64,000 nt of DNA from Streptomyces lacrimifluminis. GTDB lineage: Bacteria; Actinomycetota; Actinomycetes; Streptomycetales; Streptomycetaceae. Each line of letters starts with the position of its first letter. The stretch's first letter is position 1. A model generated the notes under the pieces. It saw nothing but the letters and a program-made list of their open reading frames with translations. It did not search any database and had not been told where the DNA came from. The translations under genes were made by a program, and so were the position numbers. Below are positions 42,958 through 51,618 of the stretch, piece after piece. The DNA lies in NCBI RefSeq assembly GCF_014646095.1, contig NZ_BMMU01000017.1, positions 41,094 through 105,093 of the forward strand. The letters are read 5' to 3'.

Positions 42958-45078
42958 GTGAGCGACACCACCGATCTGATGGGCGCACGTGTCGAGGAGA
43001 CCGCTGCGGCGCCCTCCACGGACGCCTCCGCGCCTGCCACGGGTGCCGGCTCCCGGCGGCGCCGCGGTACCGGCCTCGACGGCATGGTGCTGGCCGAACT
43101 GCAGCAGGTCGCGTCCGGCCTCGGTATCAAGGGCACCGCGCGGATGCGCAAGAGCCAGTTGATCGAGGTCATCAAGGAGGCGCAGGCCGGGGGCGGAACC
43201 CCCAAGGCCGCAGCTGCCCCCGCCGGGGACGCCGCCGAGACCAAGCCCAGGCGCCGCGCCACCTCCAAGACCCGCACGGGTGAGGACACCGCGCCCGCCG
43301 CTGCCGAGAAGAAGGCGGCCGTGCAGGTCGCCGAGGCGCCCGCCGAGAAGGCCGTGGCCCAGCAGCAGATCGAGATTCCCGGCCAGCCCGCTGGGGGCCC
43401 CTCCCGCGCGAGCGAAGCCGAGCGTGGGGGAGAAGCCGAGCGTGGGGGAGACGATGCCCCGGCCGAGCGCCGCAGGCGTCGCGCCACCGCCGAGGCCGGC
43501 AGCCCCGAGACGATCGTCGCCGAGGCGAAGAGCGAGCCGAAGGCCGAGACGCAGGCCGGCGACGTCGACGGTGACGGCCGCCAGGGCCGCCGCGAACGCC
43601 GGGACCGCGGTGACCGTGGCCGGGACCGCGACCGCCGGGGCAACAAGAGCGACGAGCAGCAGGGCGGCACCCAGCAGCGCGGGACCCAGCAGGGCCAGCA
43701 GCAGGCGGGCGGCCGTCAGGACCGCCAGGACCGTCCCGAGCGCCAGGACAGGCAGGACCGCCAGGACCGCCAGCAGCGGGACACCGGGCCGCGCGACACC
43801 GGCCCGCGCGACAACGGGCCGCAGGACGACGACGACTTCGACGGCGGACGCCGTGGCCGTCGCGGACGCTACCGCGACCGCCGGGGCCGTCGTGGGCGCG
43901 AGGAGTTCGGCCCCAACGAGCCGCAGGTCGCCGACGACGACGTCCTGATCCCCGTCGCGGGCATCCTGGACATCCTCGACAACTACGCCTTCATCCGTAC
44001 GTCGGGTTATCTGCCGGGCCCCAACGACGTGTACGTCTCCCTCGCCCAGGTCCGTAAGAACGGCCTTCGCAAGGGCGATCACGTCACCGGTGCGGTCCGT
44101 CAGCCGAAGGACGGGGAGCGCCGGGAGAAGTTCAACGCGCTGGTCCGCCTCGACTCCGCGAACGGCATGGCCGCCGAATCAGGCCGTGGCCGCCCGGAGT
44201 TCAACAAGCTGACGCCGCTGTACCCGCAGGACCGCCTCCGCCTGGAGACGGACCCGGGCATCCTCACCACCCGCATCATCGATCTCGTCGCGCCGATCGG
44301 TAAGGGCCAGCGTGGTCTGATCGTGGCCCCGCCGAAGACCGGCAAGACCATGATCCTCCAGGCGATCGCCAACGCGATCACCATCAACAACCCCGAGTGC
44401 CACCTGATGGTCGTCCTGGTCGACGAGCGTCCGGAAGAGGTCACCGACATGCAGCGGTCGGTGAAGGGCGAGGTCATTTCCTCGACCTTCGACCGCCCGG
44501 CCGAGGACCACACCACGGTCGCCGAGCTGGCCATCGAGCGCGCCAAGCGCCTGGTGGAACTGGGCCACGACGTCGTCGTACTGCTCGACTCGATCACGCG
44601 TCTGGGCCGTGCGTACAACCTCGCCGCCCCGGCCTCCGGCCGCATCCTGTCCGGTGGTGTCGACTCGACCGCCCTGTACCCGCCGAAGCGCTTCTTCGGT
44701 GCGGCCCGCAACATCGAGGACGGCGGCTCGCTGACCATCCTCGCCACCGCGCTGGTGGACACCGGGTCCCGCATGGACGAGGTCATCTTCGAGGAGTTCA
44801 AGGGCACCGGCAACGCCGAGCTCAAGCTCGACCGGAAGCTTGCCGACAAGCGCATCTTCCCGGCGGTGGACGTCGACGCGTCCGGTACCCGTAAGGAAGA
44901 GATCCTGCTCGGCAGCGACGAGCTCGCCGTCACCTGGAAGCTGCGCCGGGTGCTGCACGCGCTCGACCAGCAGCAGGCGATCGAGCTGCTTCTCGACAAA
45001 ATGAAGCAGACGAAGTCGAACGCCGAGTTCCTGCTCCAGATCCAGAAGACGACGCCGGGCAACAACAACAACGACTGA
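42958..45078 (+). CDS. rho: Transcription termination factor Rho
   Basis: A 706-residue hexameric RNA helicase, much longer than E. coli Rho (419). Residues ~1-60 form the Rho N-terminal domain (LDGMVLAELQQVASGLGIKG); ~70-320 are an actinobacterial insertion rich in Arg, Asp, Gln and Gly (many RQDRQDR-type repeats); then the RNA-binding cold-shock domain (VAGILDILDNYAFIRTSGYL) and the ATPase: Walker A APPKTGKTMILQ, Walker B VVLLDSITRL, Q-loop and R-loop regions. GTG 42958 is preceded by AGGGAAGG. A clear terminator follows. Confidence 0.97.
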   Translation: MSDTTDLMGARVEETAAAPSTDASAPATGAGSRRRRGTGLDGMVLAELQQVASGLGIKGTARMRKSQLIEVIKEAQAGGGTPKAAAAPAGDAAETKPRRRATSKTRTGEDTAPAAAEKKAAVQVAEAPAEKAVAQQQIEIPGQPAGGPSRASEAERGGEAERGGDDAPAERRRRRATAEAGSPETIVAEAKSEPKAETQAGDVDGDGRQGRRERRDRGDRGRDRDRRGNKSDEQQGGTQQRGTQQGQQQAGGRQDRQDRPERQDRQDRQDRQQRDTGPRDTGPRDNGPQDDDDFDGGRRGRRGRYRDRRGRRGREEFGPNEPQVADDDVLIPVAGILDILDNYAFIRTSGYLPGPNDVYVSLAQVRKNGLRKGDHVTGAVRQPKDGERREKFNALVRLDSANGMAAESGRGRPEFNKLTPLYPQDRLRLETDPGILTTRIIDLVAPIGKGQRGLIVAPPKTGKTMILQAIANAITINNPECHLMVVLVDERPEEVTDMQRSVKGEVISSTFDRPAEDHTTVAELAIERAKRLVELGHDVVVLLDSITRLGRAYNLAAPASGRILSGGVDSTALYPPKRFFGAARNIEDGGSLTILATALVDTGSRMDEVIFEEFKGTGNAELKLDRKLADKRIFPAVDVDASGTRKEEILLGSDELAVTWKLRRVLHALDQQQAIELLLDKMKQTKSNAEFLLQIQKTTPGNNNND

Positions 45079-45112
45079 CGGTCGGCCGGTAAACGGTCAG
45101 CAAGCAGTCCGC

Positions 45113-45145
45113 AAAGGGCCACCTCTGTTACGGGGGTGGCCCTTT
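45113..45145 (+). terminator. Terminator of rho
   Basis: AAAGGGCCACC pairs perfectly with GGTGGCCCTTT, followed by GTGTTGT; 35 nt after the stop codon. Confidence 0.9.
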
Positions 45146-45231
45146 GTGTTGTATGGGACACGTGTACGATCGCGCTCTTCGGGCCGTTTCTCGTGGTGTG
45201 CCCGAACTGACAATCCCTAGGGGGGACTTGA

Positions 45232-47037
45232 GTGGGTATATCCCTGTCCGGTGAAGGCCGCCACAGACGTCGTGTGCGGATCGCCGTTCCCATGATCGCC
45301 GCCGGCCTCGCCGCCGCGGTCACCGGCGCGCTGATGATGTCGTCCGCGAGCGCCGCCACCGCCCTGCCGAAGCCCACCGCCGACCTCAGCCGCAGTGCGC
45401 CCAGCACCGCGGAGCTGGAGAAGCGCGTCGCGGGCGCGGCCACCGGCGACGGCACCCTGGCTTCCAAGAAGACGGCGTTCACCGCCGGTTCCGTCGGCGG
45501 CACCAAGGATGCGAAGATCATCGGTGGTTCGACGACCACCATCTCGGCGGCCCCGTACATGGCTCAGCTCTGGTACTACGACGACAAGGGCACCCCGGAC
45601 GCGACCGGCGACGACGTGGACTTCTTCTGTGGCGGCGCCGTCATCGCGCCCACGAAGATCCTCACCGCCGCACACTGCGTCAAGGGTTACAACTGGAACG
45701 CCAACGGTGCCGTCGTCACCGGTACCGCGACGCTTCCGGACGCCGACGGGAACACGAACGGAACCGTCTCGCCCGTCTGGCGCCAGTGGAACAACCCGTC
45801 GTACAGCTCGGTGACGTTCGACAACGACATCGCCGTCCTGACGCTCGCGTATCCCGTGAAGGCCGCGCCGATCCGGATGACGACGGCCGGTGACACCGTC
45901 TCCTACAAGGCGCTCACCAACGCCAAGGTCTTCGGCTGGGGGCGCACGACCTCCACCACCCAGGCCGTCTCCCAGACACTGAAGACGGCCACGCTGCCCA
46001 TCCAGTCCGACGCCACCTGCACGGGCGCGTACGGCAGCGACTTCGTCAAGGGCCACATGGTCTGCGCGGGCAAGCCCGCCACCGGCAGCGACACCGGTAC
46101 CACCACCACCTGCAACGGCGACTCCGGCGGCCCGCTGGTGGTCGCGGGCAAGGTCGTGGGCGTCGTCTCGTGGGGTGTGACGGACTGCGTCGCGAAGGGC
46201 GCCTACAGCGTCTTCTCGAAGGTCACCTCGTACGTCGGTGCCGTGTACCCGCGGGTCGAGGACGCGAACCTCAGCGGTGACCACAGGGCCGACCTGTGGC
46301 TGCGCCGCGCCTCCACCAAGGTGGGCTACAGCAAGGACTCCAACGGCACCAGCTTCGGCGCCAGCGAGCCCTGGGGCAACTGGGACGGCGTCAACGTCGT
46401 CCTGCAGACCGACCTGAACCGGGACGACTACCAGGACCTGGTGCTCCGCGACAGCGCCTCGGGCGCCGTCTACTGGATGCACTACGTGCCCCAGCCCGAC
46501 GGCAGCGCCGGAAGCTGGGCCACGAAGACGATCTTCGCCAACTGGAAGACCCGCACCCGGATCATCACCCCGGGCGACGTCACCGGCGACTACAAGCCCG
46601 ACGTCCTCTCGGTCGACTCCGCGGGCGCCCTGTGGATCTACCCGGGCAACGGCAACGGCACCTTCGGGACGCCGTCGAAGGTCTCCACCGGCTGGAACCA
46701 GTACAACTCGATCGTCGGCCACGGCGACTTCAACGGTGACGGCAAGGCCGACCTGCTGGCCCGCACCAAGACCGGCTCGGTCGGCTACCTCCTCAAGGGC
46801 AACGGCAAGACCGGCTCCCAGGCCTTCGCGGCCCGGGTCAAGGTGCGCACCTGGGGCGGCTTCAACACCCTGGTCACCCCCGGCGACGTGACCGGCGACG
46901 GAAAGGCCGACTTCCTGGCTCGTACGCCCGCCGGGACGATGTACCTCTACCCGGGCACCGGCAAGGGTACGAGCGAGATCTTCGGCACACCGAAGTCCGT
47001 CGGCACCGACTACAAGCAGTGGGACATCATCAGCTGA
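45232..47037 (+). CDS. Secreted trypsin-like serine protease with VCBS/FG-GAP repeats
   Basis: A 601-residue secreted enzyme. Signal peptide to ~residue 42 (MMSSASA); a propeptide of ~45 residues; mature start near KIIGG. The chymotrypsin fold has the triad His in ILTAAHC, Asp in DNDIAVLTL and Ser in NGDSGGPL; six Cys match trypsin disulfides. From ~residue 345 come four FG-GAP/VCBS-like repeats with Ca-type loops (DVTGDYKPDVLSVDS, DFNGDGKADLLARTK, DVTGDGKADFLARTP). The repeats probably form a beta-propeller that binds the wall or substrate. The GTG start follows AGGGGGGA. Confidence 0.92.
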   Translation: MGISLSGEGRHRRRVRIAVPMIAAGLAAAVTGALMMSSASAATALPKPTADLSRSAPSTAELEKRVAGAATGDGTLASKKTAFTAGSVGGTKDAKIIGGSTTTISAAPYMAQLWYYDDKGTPDATGDDVDFFCGGAVIAPTKILTAAHCVKGYNWNANGAVVTGTATLPDADGNTNGTVSPVWRQWNNPSYSSVTFDNDIAVLTLAYPVKAAPIRMTTAGDTVSYKALTNAKVFGWGRTTSTTQAVSQTLKTATLPIQSDATCTGAYGSDFVKGHMVCAGKPATGSDTGTTTTCNGDSGGPLVVAGKVVGVVSWGVTDCVAKGAYSVFSKVTSYVGAVYPRVEDANLSGDHRADLWLRRASTKVGYSKDSNGTSFGASEPWGNWDGVNVVLQTDLNRDDYQDLVLRDSASGAVYWMHYVPQPDGSAGSWATKTIFANWKTRTRIITPGDVTGDYKPDVLSVDSAGALWIYPGNGNGTFGTPSKVSTGWNQYNSIVGHGDFNGDGKADLLARTKTGSVGYLLKGNGKTGSQAFAARVKVRTWGGFNTLVTPGDVTGDGKADFLARTPAGTMYLYPGTGKGTSEIFGTPKSVGTDYKQWDIIS

Positions 47038-47105
47038 ATCCGCAGGTGAACAGGGTCTTCTGAGCGATTCGCGAGGAACGTCCCATCCGTTCGGTCACAC
47101 ACTGT

Positions 47106-47128
47106 GCCCTTCGCGCCACGCGAAGGGC
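47106..47128 (+). terminator. Terminator of the protease gene
   Basis: GCCCTTCGCG pairs with CGCGAAGGGC (10 bp, perfect) around a 3-nt loop, 68 nt after the stop codon. Confidence 0.75.
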
Positions 47129-47244
47129 GCAGCGCGTTGTGCAACCCTTTTTCCGTAATGACCGTCTGACTGACCGGTTACGACGGAAACAGGACTGTCC
47201 CTGAAAGCAGGGGGTAACCGACCGGACGAGACCGAAGGAAGCAC

Positions 47245-48351
47245 ATGTCCGCCGAGAGCAATCCGCTTGATCCAGCGAAGCCGGCGAAGTGGCGCAGCCG
47301 CCGCACGCCCGGCGGCAAGCACCCCAGGGCGCTGCTCGTCACCGCCTGGATCGCCGCCGCCATCGTCGTGCTGGGCGGCACCGGCCTCGGATACGTGTAC
47401 TTCAAGCTCAACGGCAACATCAAGAGCGTCGACATCAACCAGGTCCTCGGCACCGAACGCCCGACCAACGTCGACAACGGCTCCGAGGACATCCTGGTCC
47501 TGGGCTCCGACACCCGGTCCGGCGCCAACAAGAAGCTCGGCGGCGGCGCGGACGACGGCAGCGCCCGCTCGGACACCGCGATGATCGTCCACGTGTACGA
47601 GGGTCACAAGAAGGCCAGTGTGGTCTCCATACCCCGTGACACCCTCGTCGACCGCCCCCGGTGCACCGACGCCAAGGGCGTCGCGCACGACGCGGCCTCC
47701 GGGGTGATGTTCAACTCCGCGTACTCCACGGGGGGCGCCGCCTGCGCGGTGAAGACCGTCGAGTCGCTCACCGGGATCCGTATGGACCACTACATCGAGG
47801 TCGACTTCGCCGGGTTCCGGAAGCTCGTCGACGAGTTGGGCGGCGTCCGGGTGACCACGACGAAGGACATCAAGGACTCCGACAGCCACCTGAACCTGAA
47901 GGCCGGCACCCACCGCCTCAACGGCAAGCAGGCGCTTGGCCTTGTCCGCACCCGGCATGGTGTCGGTGACGGCTCCGACCTGGGCCGCATCCAGCTCCAG
48001 CAGGCGTTCATCAAGGCCCTCGTCGACCAGATCAAGGACGTGGGCGTCCTGACGAACCCCAAGAAGCTCTTCGACCTTGCGGACACCGCCACCAAGGCCG
48101 TCACGACCGACTCGGACCTCGGCTCGGTCCGCTCCCTGACCTCCTTCGCGTCAGGCCTGAAGAGCATCGGCTCCGCCCACATGACCATGATCACCATGCC
48201 GGTGGAGTACGACCCGGCCAACCCCAACAGGGTCATCGTCGACAGGGCCAAGGCCCGCTTGGTCTGGACGGCGCTGAAGAACGACCAGCCGATCCCGGCA
48301 GCCGCGACCAAGGGCACGGCAAAGGGCGACGCAGCGGGTGTTGTGAGCTAG
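47245..48351 (+). CDS. LytR-CpsA-Psr (LCP) family wall-polymer ligase
   Basis: A 368-residue protein: short cytoplasmic basic N-terminus, one TM helix (~residues 32-54), and an extracellular LCP domain: ILVLGSDTRSG, SDTAMIVHVY, VVSIPRDTLVD, VDFAGFRKLVDELGGV, and VRTRHGVGDGSDLGRIQLQQ, with the conserved Arg and Asp residues that bind the lipid pyrophosphate. LCP enzymes attach teichoic acids or related glycans to peptidoglycan. AAGGAAG precedes the ATG. A WecA/TagO-type enzyme encoded ~5 kb downstream could supply its lipid-linked substrate. Confidence 0.93.
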   Translation: MSAESNPLDPAKPAKWRSRRTPGGKHPRALLVTAWIAAAIVVLGGTGLGYVYFKLNGNIKSVDINQVLGTERPTNVDNGSEDILVLGSDTRSGANKKLGGGADDGSARSDTAMIVHVYEGHKKASVVSIPRDTLVDRPRCTDAKGVAHDAASGVMFNSAYSTGGAACAVKTVESLTGIRMDHYIEVDFAGFRKLVDELGGVRVTTTKDIKDSDSHLNLKAGTHRLNGKQALGLVRTRHGVGDGSDLGRIQLQQAFIKALVDQIKDVGVLTNPKKLFDLADTATKAVTTDSDLGSVRSLTSFASGLKSIGSAHMTMITMPVEYDPANPNRVIVDRAKARLVWTALKNDQPIPAAATKGTAKGDAAGVVS

Positions 48352-48356
48352 GCACA

Positions 48357-48371
48357 GGGGGCGCAGCCCCC
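48357..48371 (+). terminator. Short hairpin after the LCP gene
   Basis: GGGGGC-gca-GCCCCC begins 5 nt after the stop codon, directly before a dispersed repeat. Confidence 0.6.
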
Positions 48372-48378
48372 GTTTCCA

Positions 48379-48450
48379 GGGGCGCGGGGCTGTGACATTT
48401 GCGGCTCCGCCGCGGGGCACGACCAGCCACAGCGGACCCGCACCCGAAGC
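48379..48450 (+). repeat. Dispersed streptomycete intergenic repeat, copy A
   Basis: GGCGCGGGGCTGTGACATTT, then GCGGCTCCGCCGCG, ACGACCAGCCACAGC and GGACCCGCA. The same order of blocks occurs inverted at 52327-52396 and in part at 62899-62930. This motif string is familiar from many Streptomyces intergenic regions. Confidence 0.75.
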
Positions 48451-48585
48451 CGCAGGGAATACTCAAGGGCAACCCCCGGTTTTGGGGGATGCGGCCAGTC
48501 CTGGCAGACTGGTACGTCGGCCCCGGTTCACGCATCCGCATCCCGCGGCAGCGACCCGGAGCCCTCCCGAACCTAGGAGAACCCC

Positions 48586-48810
48586 TTGAAGCGCGAAGTC
48601 CACCCCGAGTACGTCGAGACGCAGGTCAGCTGCACCTGTGGCGCGTCGTTCACCACCCGCAGCACGATCACGAGCGGCAACATCCGCGCCGAGGTCTGCT
48701 CCGAGTGCCACCCGTTCTACACGGGCAAGCAGAAGATCCTCGACACCGGTGGCCGCGTGGCCCGCTTCGAGGCCCGCTTCGGCAAGGCCGCTGCCGGCGC
48801 CACGAAGTAG
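48586..48810 (+). CDS. rpmE: 50S ribosomal protein L31 (zinc-binding form)
   Basis: A 74-residue ribosomal protein. MKREVHPEY opens the family pattern; CTCGASFTTRST and CSECHPFYTGKQKILD supply two CxC/CxxC pairs, so this is the C+ (zinc-containing) paralogue, expected to be used when zinc is sufficient and replaced by the Cys-free form under zinc starvation. AGGAG lies upstream. A classic intrinsic terminator follows. Confidence 0.97.
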   Translation: MKREVHPEYVETQVSCTCGASFTTRSTITSGNIRAEVCSECHPFYTGKQKILDTGGRVARFEARFGKAAAGATK

Positions 48811-48821
48811 CGAGGCACCAG

Positions 48822-48868
48822 CGCCGGTCCACGGTCGCCCCCCGGGGCGTACCTGGACCGGCGTTTTT
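48822..48868 (+). terminator. Intrinsic terminator after rpmE
   Basis: CGCCGGTCCA pairs with TGGACCGGCG, immediately followed by TTTTT. The only textbook U-tract terminator in this part of the window. Confidence 0.9.
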
Positions 48869-48913
48869 GGTCGCCCGCCGTCCCCCACGCACCACACGTT
48901 TTCAGGAGCCCCC

Positions 48914-49990
48914 ATGTTCGAGGCCGTCGAGGATCTGCTCACCGAGCACGCCGACCTGGAGAAGAAGGTCGCCGACCCTTCGGTCCACGCCGACCAGGCC
49001 AACGCGCGCAAGCTCAACAAGCGCTACGCCGAGCTGACCCCGATCGTCACGACCTACCGCTCCTGGAAGCAGACCGGGGACGACATCGGCACGGCGAAGG
49101 AGTTCGCCGTCGACGACCCCGACTTCGCCGCCGAGGTCAAGGAACTGGAGAAGCAGCGCGAGGAGCTCACCGAGAAGCTGCGCCTGCTGCTCGTTCCGCG
49201 TGACCCCAACGACGACAAGGACGTCATCCTGGAGGTCAAGGCCGGCGCGGGCGGCGACGAGTCCGCCCTCTTCGCCGGTGACCTCCTGCGGATGTATCTC
49301 CGCTACGCCGAGCGCGTCGGCTGGAAGACCGAGATCATCGACGCCACCGAGTCCGAACTGGGCGGCTACAAGGACGTCCAGGTCGCCGTGAAGACCAAGG
49401 GCGGCCAGGGTGCCACCGAGCCCGGCCAGGGCGTCTGGGCCCGCCTGAAGTACGAGGGCGGCGTGCACCGCGTACAGCGCGTGCCCGCGACCGAGTCCCA
49501 GGGCCGTATCCACACCTCCGCGGCCGGTGTCCTGGTCACCCCCGAGGCCGAGGAGGTCGACGTGGAGATCAACCCGAACGACCTCCGCATCGACGTGTAC
49601 CGCTCCTCCGGTCCCGGCGGCCAGTCCGTCAACACGACCGACTCCGCGGTGCGCATCACGCACGTTCCCACCGGAGTCGTCGCCTCCTGCCAGAACGAGA
49701 AGAGCCAGCTGCAGAACAAGGAGCAGGCGATGCGTATCCTGCGCTCCAGGCTCCTCGCGGCAGCCGTGGAGGAAGCGGAGAAGGAGGCCGCGGACGCCCG
49801 CCGCAGCCAGGTCCGCACCGTCGACCGCTCCGAGAAGATCCGTACGTACAACTTCCCGGAGAATCGCCTCTCGGACCACCGCGTCGGCTTCAAGTCGTAC
49901 AACCTCGACCAGGTGCTGGACGGCGACCTCGGCGCCGTCATCCAGGCCTGTGTCGACGCGGACTCCGCAGCGAAGCTCGCGGCAGCGTAA
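48914..49990 (+). CDS. prfA: Peptide chain release factor 1
   Basis: A 358-residue factor that releases the nascent chain at UAA and UAG. Catalytic GGQ in SSGPGGQSVNTTDSAVRITH (Gln is methylated by PrmC), codon-recognition region with PxT-type element between residues ~180 and 195 (HRVQRVPATESQGRIHTS). The frame is open upstream, but ATG 48914 with AGGAG 6 nt before it gives the family length. prmC follows after 45 nt, a conserved functional pair. Confidence 0.96.
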   Translation: MFEAVEDLLTEHADLEKKVADPSVHADQANARKLNKRYAELTPIVTTYRSWKQTGDDIGTAKEFAVDDPDFAAEVKELEKQREELTEKLRLLLVPRDPNDDKDVILEVKAGAGGDESALFAGDLLRMYLRYAERVGWKTEIIDATESELGGYKDVQVAVKTKGGQGATEPGQGVWARLKYEGGVHRVQRVPATESQGRIHTSAAGVLVTPEAEEVDVEINPNDLRIDVYRSSGPGGQSVNTTDSAVRITHVPTGVVASCQNEKSQLQNKEQAMRILRSRLLAAAVEEAEKEAADARRSQVRTVDRSEKIRTYNFPENRLSDHRVGFKSYNLDQVLDGDLGAVIQACVDADSAAKLAAA

Positions 49991-50035
49991 GCCCCGTACG
50001 AGCCCCGTACGAGTGACGAGTACCGGAGGACCAGC

Positions 50036-50917
50036 GTGCAGCAGAACATTGGGGGACGGCCCCCGAGCCCCCGCAGCTTGCTGCTCGCGGAGGTGGCCCA
50101 GGCCACCCAGCGGCTGGCCGACGCGGGCGTGCCCTCGCCGCGCAACGACGCGGAGGAGCTCGCCGCGTTCGTGCACGGCGTGAAGCGCGGCACGCTGCAC
50201 ACCGTCAAGGACGTGGACTTCGACGCCCGCTACTGGGAGGTCATCGCCCGCCGTGAGGCCCGCGAGCCGCTCCAGCACATCACCGGACGCGCCTTCTTCC
50301 GCTACCTGGAACTCCAGGTCGGACCGGGCGTCTTCGTGCCGCGCCCCGAGACCGAGTCGGTCGTCGGCTGGGCCATAGACGCCGTCCGCGCGATGGACGT
50401 CGTCGAGCCGCTGATCGTCGACCTGTGTACCGGCTCAGGCGCCATCGCGCTCGCCCTCGCCCAGGAGGTCCCGCGCTCCCGGGTGCACGCCGTGGAGCTG
50501 TCCGAGGACGCCCTGGCGTGGACCCGCAAGAACATGGAGGGGTCCAGGGTCGACCTGCGGCAGGGCAACGCCCTGGACGCCTTCCAGGACCTCGACGGCC
50601 AGGTCGACCTGGTCATCTCCAACCCGCCGTACATCCCGCTCACGGAGTGGGAGTACGTCGCTCCGGAGGCCCGGGACCACGATCCCGAACTCGCCCTGTT
50701 CTCCGGCGAGGACGGCCTCGACCTCATCCGGGGCCTGGAACGCACCGCCCACCGTCTGCTGCGCCCCGGCGGCGTCGTCGTCGTGGAGCACGCGGACACC
50801 CAGGGCGGCCAGGTGCCGTGGATCTTCACCGAGGAACGGGGCTGGGCCGACGCGGCCGACCACCCGGACCTCAACAACCGCCCGCGCTTCGCGACCGCCC
50901 GCAGGGCCACGCCGTGA
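50036..50917 (+). CDS. prmC: Release factor glutamine methyltransferase
   Basis: A 293-residue SAM enzyme (HemK/PrmC) that methylates the GGQ glutamine of release factors such as the one encoded just upstream. SAM site VDLCTGSGAIALALA and the substrate-binding NPPY motif in LVISNPPYIPLTE. The N-terminal helical domain (residues ~1-90) includes REPLQHITGRAFF. GTG start; its stop overlaps an 18-codon frame that runs to the tsaC start. Confidence 0.95.
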   Translation: MQQNIGGRPPSPRSLLLAEVAQATQRLADAGVPSPRNDAEELAAFVHGVKRGTLHTVKDVDFDARYWEVIARREAREPLQHITGRAFFRYLELQVGPGVFVPRPETESVVGWAIDAVRAMDVVEPLIVDLCTGSGAIALALAQEVPRSRVHAVELSEDALAWTRKNMEGSRVDLRQGNALDAFQDLDGQVDLVISNPPYIPLTEWEYVAPEARDHDPELALFSGEDGLDLIRGLERTAHRLLRPGGVVVVEHADTQGGQVPWIFTEERGWADAADHPDLNNRPRFATARRATP

Positions 50918-50970
50918 ACGTCGACCCCACTTTCTACCCCCAGCAGTACGTGTACGAGGAGGCCCGCTAA

Positions 50971-51618
50971 ATGGCTCGGCGATACGACACCAACGACGCG
51001 ACCGACCGCACGACCGGTCTGCGCGAGGCCGCGTCCGCCGTCCGCCGCGGCGAGCTGGTGGTCCTCCCGACCGACACGGTGTACGGCATCGGTGCCGACG
51101 CGTTCTCCTCCGAGGCCGTCACCGACCTGCTGGAGGCCAAGGGCCGTGGCCGTGGCATGCCCACGCCCGTTCTGATCGGCTCCCCGAACACCCTGCACGG
51201 CCTCGTCACGGACTTCTCCGAGATGGCCTGGGAACTCGTCGACGCCTTCTGGCCGGGCGCCCTCACGCTCGTCGCCAAGCACCAGCCGTCCCTCCAGTGG
51301 GACCTCGGGGACACCCGTGGCACGGTCGCCGTACGCATGCCGCTGCACCCGGTCGCCATCGAGCTGCTGACCGAGGTCGGCCCCATGGCCGTCTCCTCCG
51401 CCAACCTGACGGGCCACCCGGCCCCCGAGGACTGTGACGCCGCCCAGGAGATGCTCGGCGACTCCGTCTCCGTCTACCTGGACGGCGGCCCCACCCCCGG
51501 AATCGTCCCGTCGTCGATCGTCGACGTCACGGGCAAGGTGCCGGTCCTGCTGCGCGCGGGCGCGCTGTCGGCCGAAGAGCTGCGCAAGGTGGTCCCCGAC
51601 CTCGAGGTGGCGAATTGA
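50971..51618 (+). CDS. tsaC: L-threonylcarbamoyladenylate synthase (Sua5/YrdC family)
   Basis: A 215-residue enzyme making threonylcarbamoyl-AMP from threonine, bicarbonate and ATP for the t6A37 tRNA modification. The YrdC pattern is clear: LVVLPTDTVYGIGADAFS, the KGRGRGMPTPVLI loop, FWPGALTLVAK, and AVSSANLTGHPAPEDC. Its length fits the TsaC/short Sua5 type (no C-terminal Sua5 domain). GAGGAGG lies ~10 nt before the ATG. It overlaps the next gene (TTGA). Confidence 0.95.
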   Translation: MARRYDTNDATDRTTGLREAASAVRRGELVVLPTDTVYGIGADAFSSEAVTDLLEAKGRGRGMPTPVLIGSPNTLHGLVTDFSEMAWELVDAFWPGALTLVAKHQPSLQWDLGDTRGTVAVRMPLHPVAIELLTEVGPMAVSSANLTGHPAPEDCDAAQEMLGDSVSVYLDGGPTPGIVPSSIVDVTGKVPVLLRAGALSAEELRKVVPDLEVAN

